Assembly (NCBI GenBank): GCA_010909165.1
Contig: MU008155.1
Coordinates: 1,860,001 to 1,924,000 of the forward strand
Source of the DNA: Anthoceros angustus
Taxonomy: Eukaryota > Streptophyta > Anthocerotopsida > Anthocerotales > Anthocerotaceae
Direction of reading: 5' to 3'
DNA length: 64,000 nt
This document shows, piece after piece, positions 1-15,200 of this stretch. How positions within the stretch are numbered: the stretch's first letter is position 1; every line of letters starts with the position of its first letter. Below the pieces are notes generated by a model. The model saw nothing but the letters and a program-made list of their open reading frames with translations. It was not told where the DNA came from and did not search any database. The position numbers and the translations under genes are program-made.

Positions 1-177
1 GCTAAGTGAGCAATTTCTTTTCTTGCATGTGTGGTGTATGGTACTATCGCAAAGTAATTTTCCATACAAGACAACCCTTGTGGTCCTTTCAAACCATAAA
101 TCATTTAAACCCTCTTGAAAATGGTTATCACTATGAATCTATTCGTATTTAGTGATAGTATATCATAGTGTATAGTT

Positions 178-612
178 GTGCATATCATTATGGATATTGA
201 GAAGCGGCCAATTATAATTTCTCTTACAATTGCTTTGTTGTTATCAATCTTATTTGCTTTTCTTTTCAAGGATCCAGAGCCTTTAGAGAAAAATGAATTT
301 GGAAGTAGCAAAGTTGCACTTTCTGAACCTTCCTCGCCAAAGACTTCAGAAAAAAATGAATTTGGGAGCGACAAAGTTGCACTTTCCAAACCTTCCAGAT
401 CTCCCTCAATTTCTGACCCTGATAATCCCTCTTGCAAGTGTGCAGAAAACATGCAGGCTAAAATTCTTCATAAGAATAGTAAAGATTGTCTACTTTGCAA
501 ATTTATATCGTTGGGTGTAGAATGTGAGCATTGTCTAGCATTAAACCATCAGCATTTCCTTCAAGATATTTTTGGAAAATCATCCTCATTTATGAAATAT
601 TCCAAATTATGA
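178..612 (+). CDS. Hypothetical small membrane-anchored protein (doubtful)
   Basis: An open frame of 144 codons that I do not recognise. The N-terminus (about residues 8-30) is a strongly hydrophobic stretch that could be a signal anchor. It is followed by an imperfect internal duplication of about 22 residues built on the motif KNEFGSxKVALSxPS (residues ~38-75). The C-terminal half holds several Cys and His residues (CKC, CLLC, CEHC) with loose zinc-binding spacing. The surrounding DNA is AT-rich and no splice or promoter signal confirms a gene. The repeat and the Cys pairs make it slightly better than a random frame, but it may equally be non-coding. No function is proposed. Confidence 0.22.
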   Translation: MHIIMDIEKRPIIISLTIALLLSILFAFLFKDPEPLEKNEFGSSKVALSEPSSPKTSEKNEFGSDKVALSKPSRSPSISDPDNPSCKCAENMQAKILHKNSKDCLLCKFISLGVECEHCLALNHQHFLQDIFGKSSSFMKYSKL

Positions 613-1592
613 AGATAGGCTTGAGCATGGTTGAATGTGAATATTGAGGCGTTCTTTGATACACTGCTTATCAAAAAATCATTTATATTTCTGACTGTTC
701 TCACTGTTGACTTTCAGTTACTAGCAAATTAGTGGAAATTGCTAAAAAGCCATTTCAGTTGGGGGCCAAATAATCTTCAAGTATAGACTCTTCAAGTTCT
801 TGCAATTCGCAAGTGAGATAATTTGTGAGCTAGAATGACGGAGCACTTTATAGGTAAATAAAGTATTTGTTGTCTTTAAATACAAAAAATACTACTGTTA
901 TATGGTCTAAAAATAGCGCCAAAGCTGCTCCACTCCCCGCTATATAAGGTCCTAGCTCCTGCCCAAGTCTTAGACAAAATTGTTGGAATTAGTTTATGAA
1001 TGAGAGGTTTGAAGAAGGCATCAAGTTGGATCCCTTCATGTTGTAAACCTATACTAATTTTGAACATTATTGTTGTTGGCCACTTGGATTGACAGATGAT
1101 CACCCATCGAGACCTTATGTAAAGCAAGGGATACCTATTGATTGTTAAATAAAGACAACAAAAAATAATAGAAGCAATTGTACTCCCACTAAGATTGATG
1201 TAGTCTCCACATTTTTCTAGGCTTTCTTTTTTAAATGAGCGTAGCAAGGTCTAAAGGGGCAGCAAGATTCATTCTTTAAGTCACATCGATTGCAACCGAA
1301 TTCAAGGTGCTTGGCTACCACCTTGAAAGGTTTTACAATTCTTATTGCGGTCCATTTCTTTTATTTTTTATTTTTTGGGAAGATTCATAAATCATACAAA
1401 TATAGAAGGCACTTAGAGAGTGTTACTTATATGGGGTGAGCCATAGCTAGGGTTAGTTTTTGTTGTGGTTGGCTTTTTTCATAAAACTCCAAATTATTGA
1501 AACCACCATGCTGGGTATCCAGACTCATTGATTCTTAGCCCAACATTATCCTCTGGGTGAGGCGGCCAACTTTAACCCCCAAATGATCGGGG

Positions 1593-1628
1593 GTGTGGAG
1601 GGTATTTTCAAGGAAATACCCTCCACAC
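1593..1628. repeat. Perfect 15-bp inverted repeat with 6-nt loop
   Basis: Left arm 1593-1607 (gtgtggagggtattt) is exactly complementary to the right arm 1614-1628, with the loop tcaagg between. It sits directly before the diverged tandem repeat at 1629-1876. No T-run follows, so nothing supports a transcription terminator; a transposon end or a cruciform-prone site is equally possible. Confidence 0.7.
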
Positions 1629-1876
1629 ACTTGTAATTGCATGTAAAATCATATGAGCCTTCATCAAATCCGTGAAAGTGGAGGGGACAAGCCCTCCTTC
1701 TCTTCTTTGGGATGAGCTCACTCTTGCCGACATTCGAGGTGTGAGGTGGTGGACTTGTACTTGTATGTAAAATCATGTGAGCCTTCATCAAATACGTGAA
1801 AATAGAGGGTCCCACATGCCCTCTTTCTCCTTTTCAGGATGAGCTCACTCTTCTAGGCATTCGAGGTGTAAAGCGG
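1629..1876. repeat. Diverged tandem duplication, ~124-bp unit
   Basis: Two units (about 1629-1752 and 1753-1876) share long words such as catgagccttcatcaaat-like and gatgagctcactctt, and both end near cattcgaggtgt. They have diverged by substitutions as well as indels, so this is an older duplication than those in the 37-62 kb region. Confidence 0.65.
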
Positions 1877-3994
1877 TAGCTATGGCCATTGAAACTTTCA
1901 TAGGTTTCTTTTCGTGAGTACAGCGGGTCGTGGTTTAGGGCCAATTCATCACAAAAACAGGTGATCTTGATATCGGAAGCTGTGCCTCTATGGAGGCTAC
2001 ACATCAGTAGAAAAGTGCATGCATAAATGGAGAGTACAAGCTGCTATGTGCAAAACTTTTGTGTCTTGCTATGAAGAACCAAACTCCGAAAGAAACTTGT
2101 AACCCGCCATCCCCCTATCCCTAACTAACCCATGTGCACACTGCACGGAGGCAGTCATTCTACTATTGTGATTGGTTGTGGCAAGCCATGAGCAAGAGCA
2201 CAATAGCCATTGAGGCTGAGTTTCCGTGTACCCGGCCTTTCCCTAGAAATGGCTTGCAATTGGATTCACTCCTCGACCCATGGCTGAGCCGTTCCATGTC
2301 ATTTCTTGTGCTTCTCTCCTCGATCGATCCTGGTGCAAGAGGGGCATGATCGCCGCGATGCCGACCGGAGCAAACATGTGTGCAAGAGGGGCATGACGGT
2401 TAGGCATTTAGGGATTAACTTGGCATATATTCCTAGTGGGTTTTGAATGTTGGGGCTGAGCGCTACAGCCTCAAACGTTCTTTTAGATTGTTGAAGTGAC
2501 AAATCTCGAAGTTGATATAGCTACTCCCAAATGAACTATGTTAACTAGCAATGTACATTGAAGCCCTACCAAGTTCATTTAGGACTCATAGTTGCTTTGT
2601 AATACTCCAATCGCAGGGTGCCATAAGATGTCCAAATTCTTCTCATGATAACAAGTTGGATTTAATAAAGTTGTACAAGAGCAAAGTCATCAATATCCAC
2701 CGTGACTCTATGATCATTAGGTTGATCATCTTACAGTCTTGCGAAACATTGATAAACTTCTCACCTCCACTTTCAAATCCCACCTTCCAATTGAACGACT
2801 TGTGAATGCAAAGTCGATTCTTTGCTCCGTTGTTTTATTACCTTCAAATTTGAGTGTAGAAATGAGGACCTTTGTCAAGACAACTTTTAAGTATTGTGTC
2901 TTTGAATGCCTCCGAGCTGAAAACCTAGTACTTTTGATTTTCTCCTCTTGGCAAATAGGCCGCATAAGTTGTGCTTTTTTAACATTCGATCTGAACTATT
3001 TGGATACTAAAGACGTACATTAAAGACACAAATTTTGAAGGCAAACCAGTAAAAGAAAAAACCACAACTTCAACCCAAAATGATCAAAAACTTCAAATTC
3101 AGACTTTATGGAACTTTTGAAGGCACATCTTTTTATTGTGAATTTTTCTTGTTTTGTTGCTAATTTTACGATCGCAATAGGCGATCTACTTGGTAAGTTC
3201 AATGAAACAAATCACCAAAACCTAAGTCACCTTAGCAAGCTAGGTTAACGTTGTTGGGTCGGCAGAAGGACCGATACACGCATGTGATTGAACCTATCAA
3301 CTTTGTCCAAAGCCTAGCTTGTCGCAACTCTCACGCTTCACTATCAATGGGGAGAATTTCGCACTTTAGACCTCGTACGAGGGAGGTCGGTGAGGCCAGA
3401 TATTGGAATGATTTACAAACTTTCGAACTACCAAGGGGATGGCACCCAATCTCGATACTGATTTGCCTGCGGGCTTCTCAATTAAGGAGTTCTTATCTCA
3501 CCTAGTGAATATGCACCCTCATTCATGGGAACTCTTATTGGCCGAAGGAGGATAACACAGTTGAACGTCCATGTGATAGAATTGCAACCAGGAACTGGAA
3601 AGTTTTGACTTCCAAGTTAGCAAACGTGTGGTCCTGTCATCGTTCGCACCTCGCAAGTGCAGAGGGGAAGTAGGCTTGAGAGTGGAACTTGAAGTTCACA
3701 TTAAGAATTATATGATCGTCTCACCCCAACAACTGATTTTATGGGCATTTCAAATCCAGGTCTTTTTCATTGATGGGATGAAGACATGCGTTCCGGACCT
3801 TTTCATTGATGGGTTGAAGGCATGTGTTTAGATGGAGGGAGAAAACAAAGTACCAACAATTCAAATTGGAAAGCATCCAGATTCAATAAAGAATTCAGAA
3901 GTAATCCCAAAGTGACTCATAGACATTTTGGGATTATAGAGGTTGTTATTGTCTGTTAAGAGGAGAAAATGATAGGAAGAGCCCATGGAGCATA

Positions 3995-4390
3995 TCAAAG
4001 GACATCAAAGGGAACTGTAGTAGAAAGGAGCAACTAAGCTCCATCCCTCAAGTCACCTACTGTGGCACACATTGATATGATAGGTACATAGTACAAATCC
4101 TAAATATAAAATAAATAATATAATATTTCTAAAATAGCTAGACCTATGTATGCTATGCCGTGCTGTCGCCCAAACTAGAGAGGCAGCTATAGTAAACTAT
4201 CAAAGAGAACTGTAGTAAAAAAGAACAACTAAGCTGCACCCCTAGAGTCACCTAGTGTTGTGACACACATTGATATGATCGTACATCGTACAGAAAGAAA
4301 TTCTAAATATAAAATAATATAAAATAATATGTCTAAAACAGCCAGACCTTTGTATGCTATGCCGTGGTGTCGCCCAAACTACATTGGCAG
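3995..4390. repeat. Tandem duplication, ~195-bp unit
   Basis: Two units, about 3995-4190 and 4195-4390. Both run from catcaaag-gaactgtagta through cacacattgatatgat and taaatataaaataatat to gtatgctatgccgtg-tgtcgcccaaacta. They are diverged by substitutions and indels. No open frame is conserved between them. Confidence 0.7.
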
Positions 4391-4470
4391 GGATAGGTAT
4401 ACGTAGGTATTTTCATAAAATGTGCGCCGTATGTAAACAACGTGACACCTAAAAGCGAACAACAAATCAT

Positions 4471-5460
4471 GTAAGATTGAAAATAAATGAAAGAAAGAGA
4501 GAGAAGGAGACGGTGTCGGGTGTCTTGGAAAAGCAAGGTGGGCCTGTTTGCCTGTTGCCTGTTGGGTTGGATTTCCGACGGCGCCTGACACCTCCACGTT
4601 CCCTCAAGTCCGCCCTGGTTTCGAAAGCGATCGCAACAGGCGCCGTGCAGTGTGGATGCGATGCATCAGGGGGAGTGAAAGCGATGAGACGTCTCCCATC
4701 ACTTCCCGCGCAGGGCAGGCAGGGCAGGCAGGCCAGGCAGGGCAGGCAGCTGCCAGCAGCCAGCAGCAGTGGCAGTAGCACGCACACCACGCATCCAGCA
4801 GAGCAGGCCTGGCCTGGCCTGGCGTCCCTTTGACCGCTATTTGACCACTGCGCTGCACGACACACACTTGCTCTGCTCCCCCCTCATCAGCAGCTGCAGG
4901 GGCAGCGGCAGGAGCACTAGCAGCCGCACTCTGCCAGCGGCAGCAGCTGCAGGGAGCTCCCACAGCACAGGCTTTCCCCCGGCTCCGCCTCCGCCTCCGC
5001 CTCCGCCTCCGCCTCCGCCTCCGCCTCGGGCTCACATCCTTCTGCGTGTACTGTACTGTGCCGTCAAGCTTGGGATTCCGCGCTTTCCTGCCTGCCTGCC
5101 TGTTCCCTGCGTGCCTGCCTCTGGGTAACCCCGCCCCGCAGCTTATGCAGCTCAACGGGCGCTTATCGTAATGCTCCCCGCTTTGGCCAGCTGAGAGTGA
5201 GTGGACGACTCGACTCGGCCCGCGCCCGCATCGCCTACCGACTCCCCGCCCGGAGCCGGCCGGCTATCGGATCTCTCACGTCAGCAGCCCGCGGCTCGGC
5301 CGTCAGTCCCCGAGCCCGGTCTGCGCGCGGCTCCGACGTACAGTACAGACATGCGCTGCGGCGGTCCGTCCGCCTGGAGTGCGCGCTCGGGTCCGGACAC
5401 GGCCACGGGCTCGGTCGCGGGCGGGATTTAGTGGGCGGGAGATCGCCGTGCGGGGGCGTG
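4471..5460. promoter_or_regulatory. GC-rich upstream/leader region of the copine gene
   Basis: Base composition changes sharply to GC-rich about 1 kb before the copine start codon. It includes an array of ggcaggcagg words (4714-4750) and a perfect (ctccgc)n hexanucleotide array at about 4983-5028. Long frames here on both strands are products of these repeats (polyproline, polyarginine) and are not genes. I infer promoter plus 5' UTR from position only; no TATA box or start site stands out. Confidence 0.4.
4983..5028. repeat. (CCGCCT)n microsatellite
   Basis: About seven uninterrupted copies of the hexamer ctccgc. It lies ~430 bp upstream of the copine start codon and is likely length-variable. 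Confidence 0.85.
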
Positions 5461-8922
<3,462 letters not shown>

Positions 8923-10310
8923 GCTGCCAACTTCTGTGCGCCAATTTTTTTTGTGTTAGCGTCATCTACATTAATTCGTCCACCGACGACACTTCATCTT
9001 CTACCCGCGGTCAGTGCAACCATGGGATCCCCTGAATCATGGCGCAGGGTGAAGCACGTTGGCCATCTCCTCGATCAGGGAGACCATAATGAGCTTAAAC
9101 TGGGGGGCCCGGCCTTCTGCCGTCTACCGTTATGCTTCGATCCCTGTAGGGTGTCTCTGAGTACTCGGTGCGCTGAAGCATACAGACATTCGAGTGTCTA
9201 TGGCTGTACGTCCGGCATGGCAAGTCCTTGTGACGTTGTCCTTGCGTGGGACCTCGGGCCGCCCGCCAGGTTAGCTGGGGAGCGATTCACCACCAGCGTC
9301 AAGACTTCTTCAGAGAGCGACATAATCCGCCTGGCCGCCGCCTTCCTGAAGGGGTACAAAATAACTCTCGGGCAAGCGTCGACCTGAAGGACGTAGCCTG
9401 CAAATCGGATTTCCCTACGTTCAAATGATGAGATTGTCTTCGTCCAGACGCTTGTGCAGGCTGGAGCGAGCCATGGGAGAGAAAGCGGCGTTGGTTCCTG
9501 AGCAATCGAATTGCCGGTCAGAGTTCTCACGAGGGAAGCAGCAATTGCCAGGGCTGCAGCAAAGAAACGAGAGACTCTAGATCTTCTGCAAGCAGCAGAG
9601 CGAACAGGGATTGAAATTGAAACGGACAAAGAACTGGCTCGTAAGAAGTAAGCAGGTGACGGATGAGCAAGGCGGGACAGCACGTCAACGCCTTGTGACT
9701 TCACCTCGAATGGGTGGGGTTGCCGTGGGGCAAGGTGCAAAGAGACCGAAATGTTGAAGGTGCAATGAAACCGAAACGGTGGGGGTGCGGGATAAGGTGC
9801 AGCCAACAATCTGCGGGCAGATGACTGACCACTGTGGTGCAGCGCGTCCGATTGGCACACACGAAAGTGGGCGACTGGTGCAAGAACACGTCCGGACGGC
9901 CACTCTCCGCTTCCGTGGCTCAGTTAGGGCTTGTCATGTTACATCTCTAGTCGGACCGGCCAGCTGAAATTTCCGATTCCTGGCACTCGCATCTGGTCTG
10001 GATACCGACCAGTCGTGAACCGCTTCCATGTGTGGTCAGATGTATGTTTTATTTTTCTTGGGCCAATCCTTCGCATTTTACCGATGGTTTACATTTTCCC
10101 CGCGGATTGCAACATTACATATTCGTTGGAACATGAGGCCCTTTTTTAGTGATTTTTAAAAGTTAAATTATGTAAAGATGTTTGTGCGCCTTGATAACTA
10201 TCGAATGATCTATGTTGGAGATGTAGCACATTGGCTGGAACACCAGATTTCACAATTTGATCCTTATGACATAAAATGAGGTGTAATATTAAATAATTAT
10301 TTTAATATAT

Positions 10311-10437
10311 GGTCATCCAAACTTCAACAAGCAATTCTTACTTTATATTAGATCGGGACCATTCTCCCCTCTTGGTCATCCAAACTTCAACAAGCAATTC
10401 TTACTTTATATTAGATGGGGACCATTCTCCCCTCTTG
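10311..10437. repeat. Near-perfect tandem pair, ~63-bp unit
   Basis: The segment beginning ggtcatccaaacttcaacaa and ending accattctcccctctt occurs at 10311-10373 and again at 10374-10437, with one or two base differences. The duplication is recent. Confidence 0.85.
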
Positions 10438-10519
10438 GTGGGGAGAGATGCAATTATGATCACATAGATATTATTTTCAATCCAGAGGATTAGAGTTACA
10501 ATAATAAGAAAGAGAATAG

Positions 10520-10700
10520 AGTAGACATTATTAATAGGCGAGATGGGAAATCCCATCTACCCCTGAAGTCTGAGGAGGAACAACCCACAAGGGCTAATGG
10601 TAAAAGGAGAAGTCCTAGTCCTCTCGAATGCCTTTTCCATAACTACCTACTGCATCAATGATGATCAGGGATGATGAAGGGCCTACCTACATCGGACATA
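10520..10700 (+). repeat. Dispersed repeat, inverted copy at 63590-63790
   Basis: This segment is matched in reverse complement by 63590-63790 (shared words include cctcctcggaacttcaggggtagatggga and gcattcgaggagactaggacttc-type stretches in the opposite orientation). It carries the palindrome agatgggaaatcccatct (10541-10558). It is probably a member of a non-autonomous transposon family; I see no coding capacity. Confidence 0.6.
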
Positions 10701-10800
10701 GGATTAGAGTTACAATAATAAGAAAGCACATGTGTATACGTCGTCCCATTCTTATGGGCGCGCCGCCGAACTCCCACGTGGAAGTTCCATGTGGAAGTTC

Positions 10801-10980
10801 TTTAATGTCGCTTCACCTTGTAATCGTATCGTATCGTATCTTATCTCATCTTTAATGTCGCTTCACCTTGTAATCGTATAGTATCGTATCGTATCTTATC
10901 TCATCTTTAATGTCGCTTCACCTTGTAATCGTATCGTATCGTATCTTATCTCATCGTATCTTATCTTATCTTATTTTATC
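10801..10980. repeat. Tandem array, ~50-bp unit, with gtatc satellite tail
   Basis: Three units beginning tttaatgtcgcttcaccttg and continuing into (gtatc)n/(ttatc)n pentamers, at 10801-10850, 10851-10905 and 10906-10955. A degenerate ttatc run follows to about 10980. Confidence 0.85.
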
Positions 10981-12259
10981 ACACCACAAATTACATATTG
11001 TAGATTTAAGTTGCAGCACAATTGAGAACTCATGCGTCATTCTGGATATTCATAATTATATCACAACTGCATCATAAACCCTACTATGAATTCACACCAT
11101 AACTCTACGATGTGAGTGAGTTGGCCATTCAAAGCGGTAGATTTGAGTGAATAGGTCTGTCCGGAGTGGAGCACATCGGTGACAAAAAAGCGAACGACTG
11201 AACGACTGACTTTAGACAATGCCAGGCCGTGATGTGCAGGAGAGTGGGTAGCGCTAAGAAGGTAGGAGGATGTGAACGAAAGTGACAGGTGCTGAGGAAG
11301 ACAAAGACAAGATGGAGAGACAAAAGGAATAGTAAGCATCAAGGAAGACAAAGCCAAGCAGGTGGAGGGAGAAGGAGTGGTAAGCTACCAAGACAAAGAC
11401 AAAGACGCATGCGAAGGCTGTGACCAACAGAAAGGAATAATCATATAGGCGAAGATTCAGCGGAGGCGGCGGTAGAGGCTGCGCCCAACAGAAAGCAATA
11501 GTCTTATAGGCGAGGATTGGTCTAGACCCATTCAAGGTAACCAGTAATTCTAGTTGTTCACACATGGAGTGTTATGTGACAATTGCACTGTAAACTCTGT
11601 TGCCCCGTAAATTCTATGATGAGCTGGCAGGATTGTTTCCAGATTTGAGTGAGTTGGTCATTCTGAGGTTCGGGGTTTAGCAATTGTGGCGCAACCCATT
11701 CTAGATTTGATTGGGTCGGTCATTCTGGAATTGAATTAGTCGTGCATTATCTTACTGCAGGGATTATGTCTTTCTCCCCTCGAACAATATGTGAGGAGGC
11801 TTCATGCACACGGACGTTGTGATGTTGGATAGGTGGATGGTGTCCAGCTGCGCGGTTTCTGCGGCACACGCAGCCGATCAGTTGCTCCGGGCGGAAAATT
11901 ACCTGCCCCGACGTGTGAATTGCATAACAAGTGACTCTGTTGTTTTTGAGGAGCTCACCCGGTTCCCCTGGCCTGGATTTTTTCCTCCACAAGATGGCAA
12001 TAATTACGACAGGCCCAGAGCATGACGGATGTTGCTGGGGATTTAGGGCTAAGAACTAAATTGGCAGATTTGAAGCTGCCAGGGATGTGGGGTCTCTGGG
12101 ACACCTGAAAACATCTTTCTCACAAGAGTGTTTTCGTCGGAAGTTGTTGGTGGCTATGAAAGCAGATGCGAATGTTATCTAAGTGAATTCGTGTGCTCGA
12201 AGGTCAGAATTAGTGCATTGCCAGTTCTTCGCATTCCTGCTACCGCGGAAAAAAGTAAG

Positions 12260-15200
12260 ATGGAGGAAGTGGAGGCCAAGCTCCTGGAACGCCTGAGCGA
12301 GCTGGAACTGTTTGAGAGCACTGTAGAAAACAATGAAGCTGTGGAAGAACAGTACATGAGGAGCAAGGAAAAATGGTACTTGTGATAGCTCGTCGATTGC
12401 TCTAATCTGACATGAGTTCGTGTGTGACGGCGATTCTTGAAGCTTACTGTGTGACCTGTTATCCCCATTTTTCGCTCTCTGAAGCCACCAGCGTTCTAGC
12501 ACTGACAATTGTCTTTCTCCAGGTTTGCAAAGGTGTCGCCATTCTTACGTGATCTTCCAGAACAAATCCATTGTTGGTGCAGGCATAAAAAACTGATGCA
12601 GCCTCTCCTAGAAGTTTACTCAAATTACAGAAAAGACTTGGACCCATCGTCTGCTCTCATATATTTGTGGGCAAGAATTTCGAAAGAGCTCAGGAGATGC
12701 ATGCTCTGTGTTAGATTGCATCATGAGGCTCAAATGTATTTCAAGGAGGAGTTTGAAGAGGAGGTTGTGCTCCCCATTCTGAACACACTGAAGTCATTGG
12801 ATGAAGAAAGGGTGGCCTCACACTTGAAAGACCTGACTGCCAGACTCAAAACTGGTTCCATTGGTGAAACAGATGAGATTATAAATGAGTTGACCTGTGT
12901 CATCTTTGAGGTAAGTGTTTGGGCACTTCTTTAAAATTAAGAAAGCTGGTACTGCTACTTCATGTTCAAGCGATGTCTGTGTTGTGGTATGTACCAGCTT
13001 GTGTTATGCTGTTTGTTGCAGCTCATTTAGTGAACAGCATGTTCTGCAAAGCTAAGAGTTTCCTGACCTTCCTTGTTACAGGTCTTGATGTTTCCCTCTT
13101 TGCTGGATGATGCGGAAGTAAATGAATCGTTCAAGCCCATTTTTCAGCATATTTCACGAATGGGTCTCTCTTTGACACCTGATCATCGTTATCCAGTAAG
13201 CCTTCTGATACCATCAGCTCTGTCTGTGTCAGTACAGGCGATATAATGTCAAAGCTTAGACCTTTTTGACCTAGTAAAAGTTTATATCTCCACCTTTCCT
13301 CTTTGTGCATTACATTCTGATCTGTCACCATTGGTAGGGTCTATATGCCCTTTTTTCGCATGCAGATCAAGGGGTCCGATCAATTGCCAACATTCTTGCA
13401 GCCCATTTTGGAAAATTCAGGTCAACTCTTGGTTCAGTTTTTGCTTGTCTCAATCTGTCTATAGTTGTGGCTAATTTTCAACTTCTCCTGCGTTGCCCTC
13501 AAACGAGCTGTCTCACTGTAGGCCATGGAATGGAAAGGTGGAAAGGAACTGCATCTTGCTCCATGATGATGGGGGGTTTGACTAGTTTATTGCTCGTTTT
13601 GCCTGCAGGGATGCTGCTGATCTGGAGCCTATTCAACCAGTACTTCAAAAGTGGATGGATTGTTTAGAATGTTCTATTCCGGACCTTCAAATGGAAGCTC
13701 CTTTGGTGGATCGGTTGGAAGGCGTAGAAGGTTCCTTAAGTGCTCGTCGCAGGACTGTGGTGAAGCAAGACGCAGTTTGGATAGGTCTACAAAAGCTGTA
13801 AGTCATCCCAGGTGACTGCAACCTCCTGCTTCAGTTCTCGGGTTGAACTGCTTGAAAATCACAAGTTTCAATTTGAAAGCCCGACTTGCATGCTTATTTG
13901 TGATTGCAGATTGGGCCTAATTGAATCCCCTGCGTTTGAGGAAGGAGTGGTGGAACGTTATCCGGGATTTGTCAGCATGGTTCTCAACAATGTCAGTGAA
14001 GCTACATCTGCGTTCCGGTATCCACTGGGCTGTTTATGCCTTCTTTTGAAAATTCTAGGTATGTGTTCCTTCCCCTGTTTTACAGGACCATGGATTGGTA
14101 CTGATCACAATTAAAAAGCTATCAGTTATGGAGGTTGTTCCCACTTCGGCCCCTGTACATTTTCAAGATAAACTTTTTGGCCTTTTGAAGGAAGGAGACA
14201 AGTGCATATCATATCATATCATATCATATCAAGTGCATAACCAATGCGCCTTTCATCATGTCTCTGTGCGCAGGTTATAAATTGTGGTTGAGCTCCACAT
14301 TCCCGGCTGGTGTCGTGCGGAACACTCTTCTTACCCTGTGCTTTCATACCCGGGAAGAGAGTCTTCATACCAGCATTTTTGAGCTCTTTCAGCCCTTCTT
14401 GCAGGTGACTACATTTTTGTAGATGCTGGGCCTGTCCGATGTGTTTCATTGCTCGACGGTTCTCATAATTAGTCAGATGCTGTGCTGACAAATCTGTTCC
14501 TTCATCAGTCACTCGAGGGTTTGCAGGATGGCGAATTTGAAAGACAACGTAGGAGACTGCTTTATTTTTTATTACAGCAGGTCCCTGCTAGTAGCAACTT
14601 CAGCCAGCTTATCCGTAGAAAGGCATCACAGGTTGCAGTCTATCCGTTTTTTCTGTTGCAGCTCAGCCTTGTCTCTCCTGTCCTTGTTGTGGTTTTTGCA
14701 AAATACAGAGTTCTGTTCACGTCCAGACGTCCAGACTTATCCTTTTTGGAACACATGCATGTCGCATTTAACTGACTGACCCTTGCCAACTTATTGATTC
14801 AGATCGCATTTGGAGTAGTAGGACGTGGTTACATGCTGGAGCCACCTGCACCTGCCCTAGATTGTGCTCATGTTTGGTACGCAGCTTTAGCTCCTGTAAT
14901 CGGTTGTGTGTTTGATTAACTAGCAGTCATAGTCAACTTTTCCTTTCTATGTATTGTTCCAGTGGTGCGTTACAACCATAAATGTTAATTTTCGAGATGC
15001 ACACACACTTCTTGTCCGTCCTGGGTCATGAGTGGATCGCTCAGGTTTCCCTTGTCTGCGTAGAGAAGTTCAATTCAGGTTCTGGGTACTGGCACCTAGC
15101 AAAGAGCTGGTGCTGTTGTTCTGCTAGATAGATTCGCTTCTTGATTTGATGAGAGGGGCACCTTCTTCTGATCTTGTATGTCAATGCTTCAGGGGTCCAT

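Larger units (their letters stand above)
613..4470. other. Intergenic, repeat-bearing, no convincing gene
   Basis: AT-rich spacer with only short frames lacking recognisable motifs. It contains a perfect hairpin (1593-1628), a diverged tandem pair (about 1629-1876), a short duplicated segment around the words cattgatgggatgaa/cattgatgggttgaa (3765-3828) and a ~195-bp tandem pair (about 3995-4390). I see no RNA gene. Confidence 0.5.
8923..12259. other. Intergenic spacer with several short repeats
   Basis: No frame here shows a known motif or usable exon structure. The first few hundred bases are presumably the copine 3' UTR. Repeats: a ~63-bp direct pair (10311-10437), a dispersed repeat with an inverted copy near the window end (about 10520-10700), a ~50-bp tandem array (10801-10980) and a ~60-bp diverged pair containing aacagaaag-aatag/at-cttataggcga (about 11419-11520). 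The last ~250 bp should hold the helicase promoter/5' UTR. Confidence 0.5.

Noticed and set aside
4604-5155. Long frames with polyarginine or polyproline runs on both strands
   Set aside because: They are generated by the (ccgcct)n and ggcagg arrays in the copine leader and show no domain or codon signal.
10801-10980. Possible CRISPR-like array
   Set aside because: Units are contiguous without unique spacers and the genome is plant nuclear; this is a simple tandem repeat.
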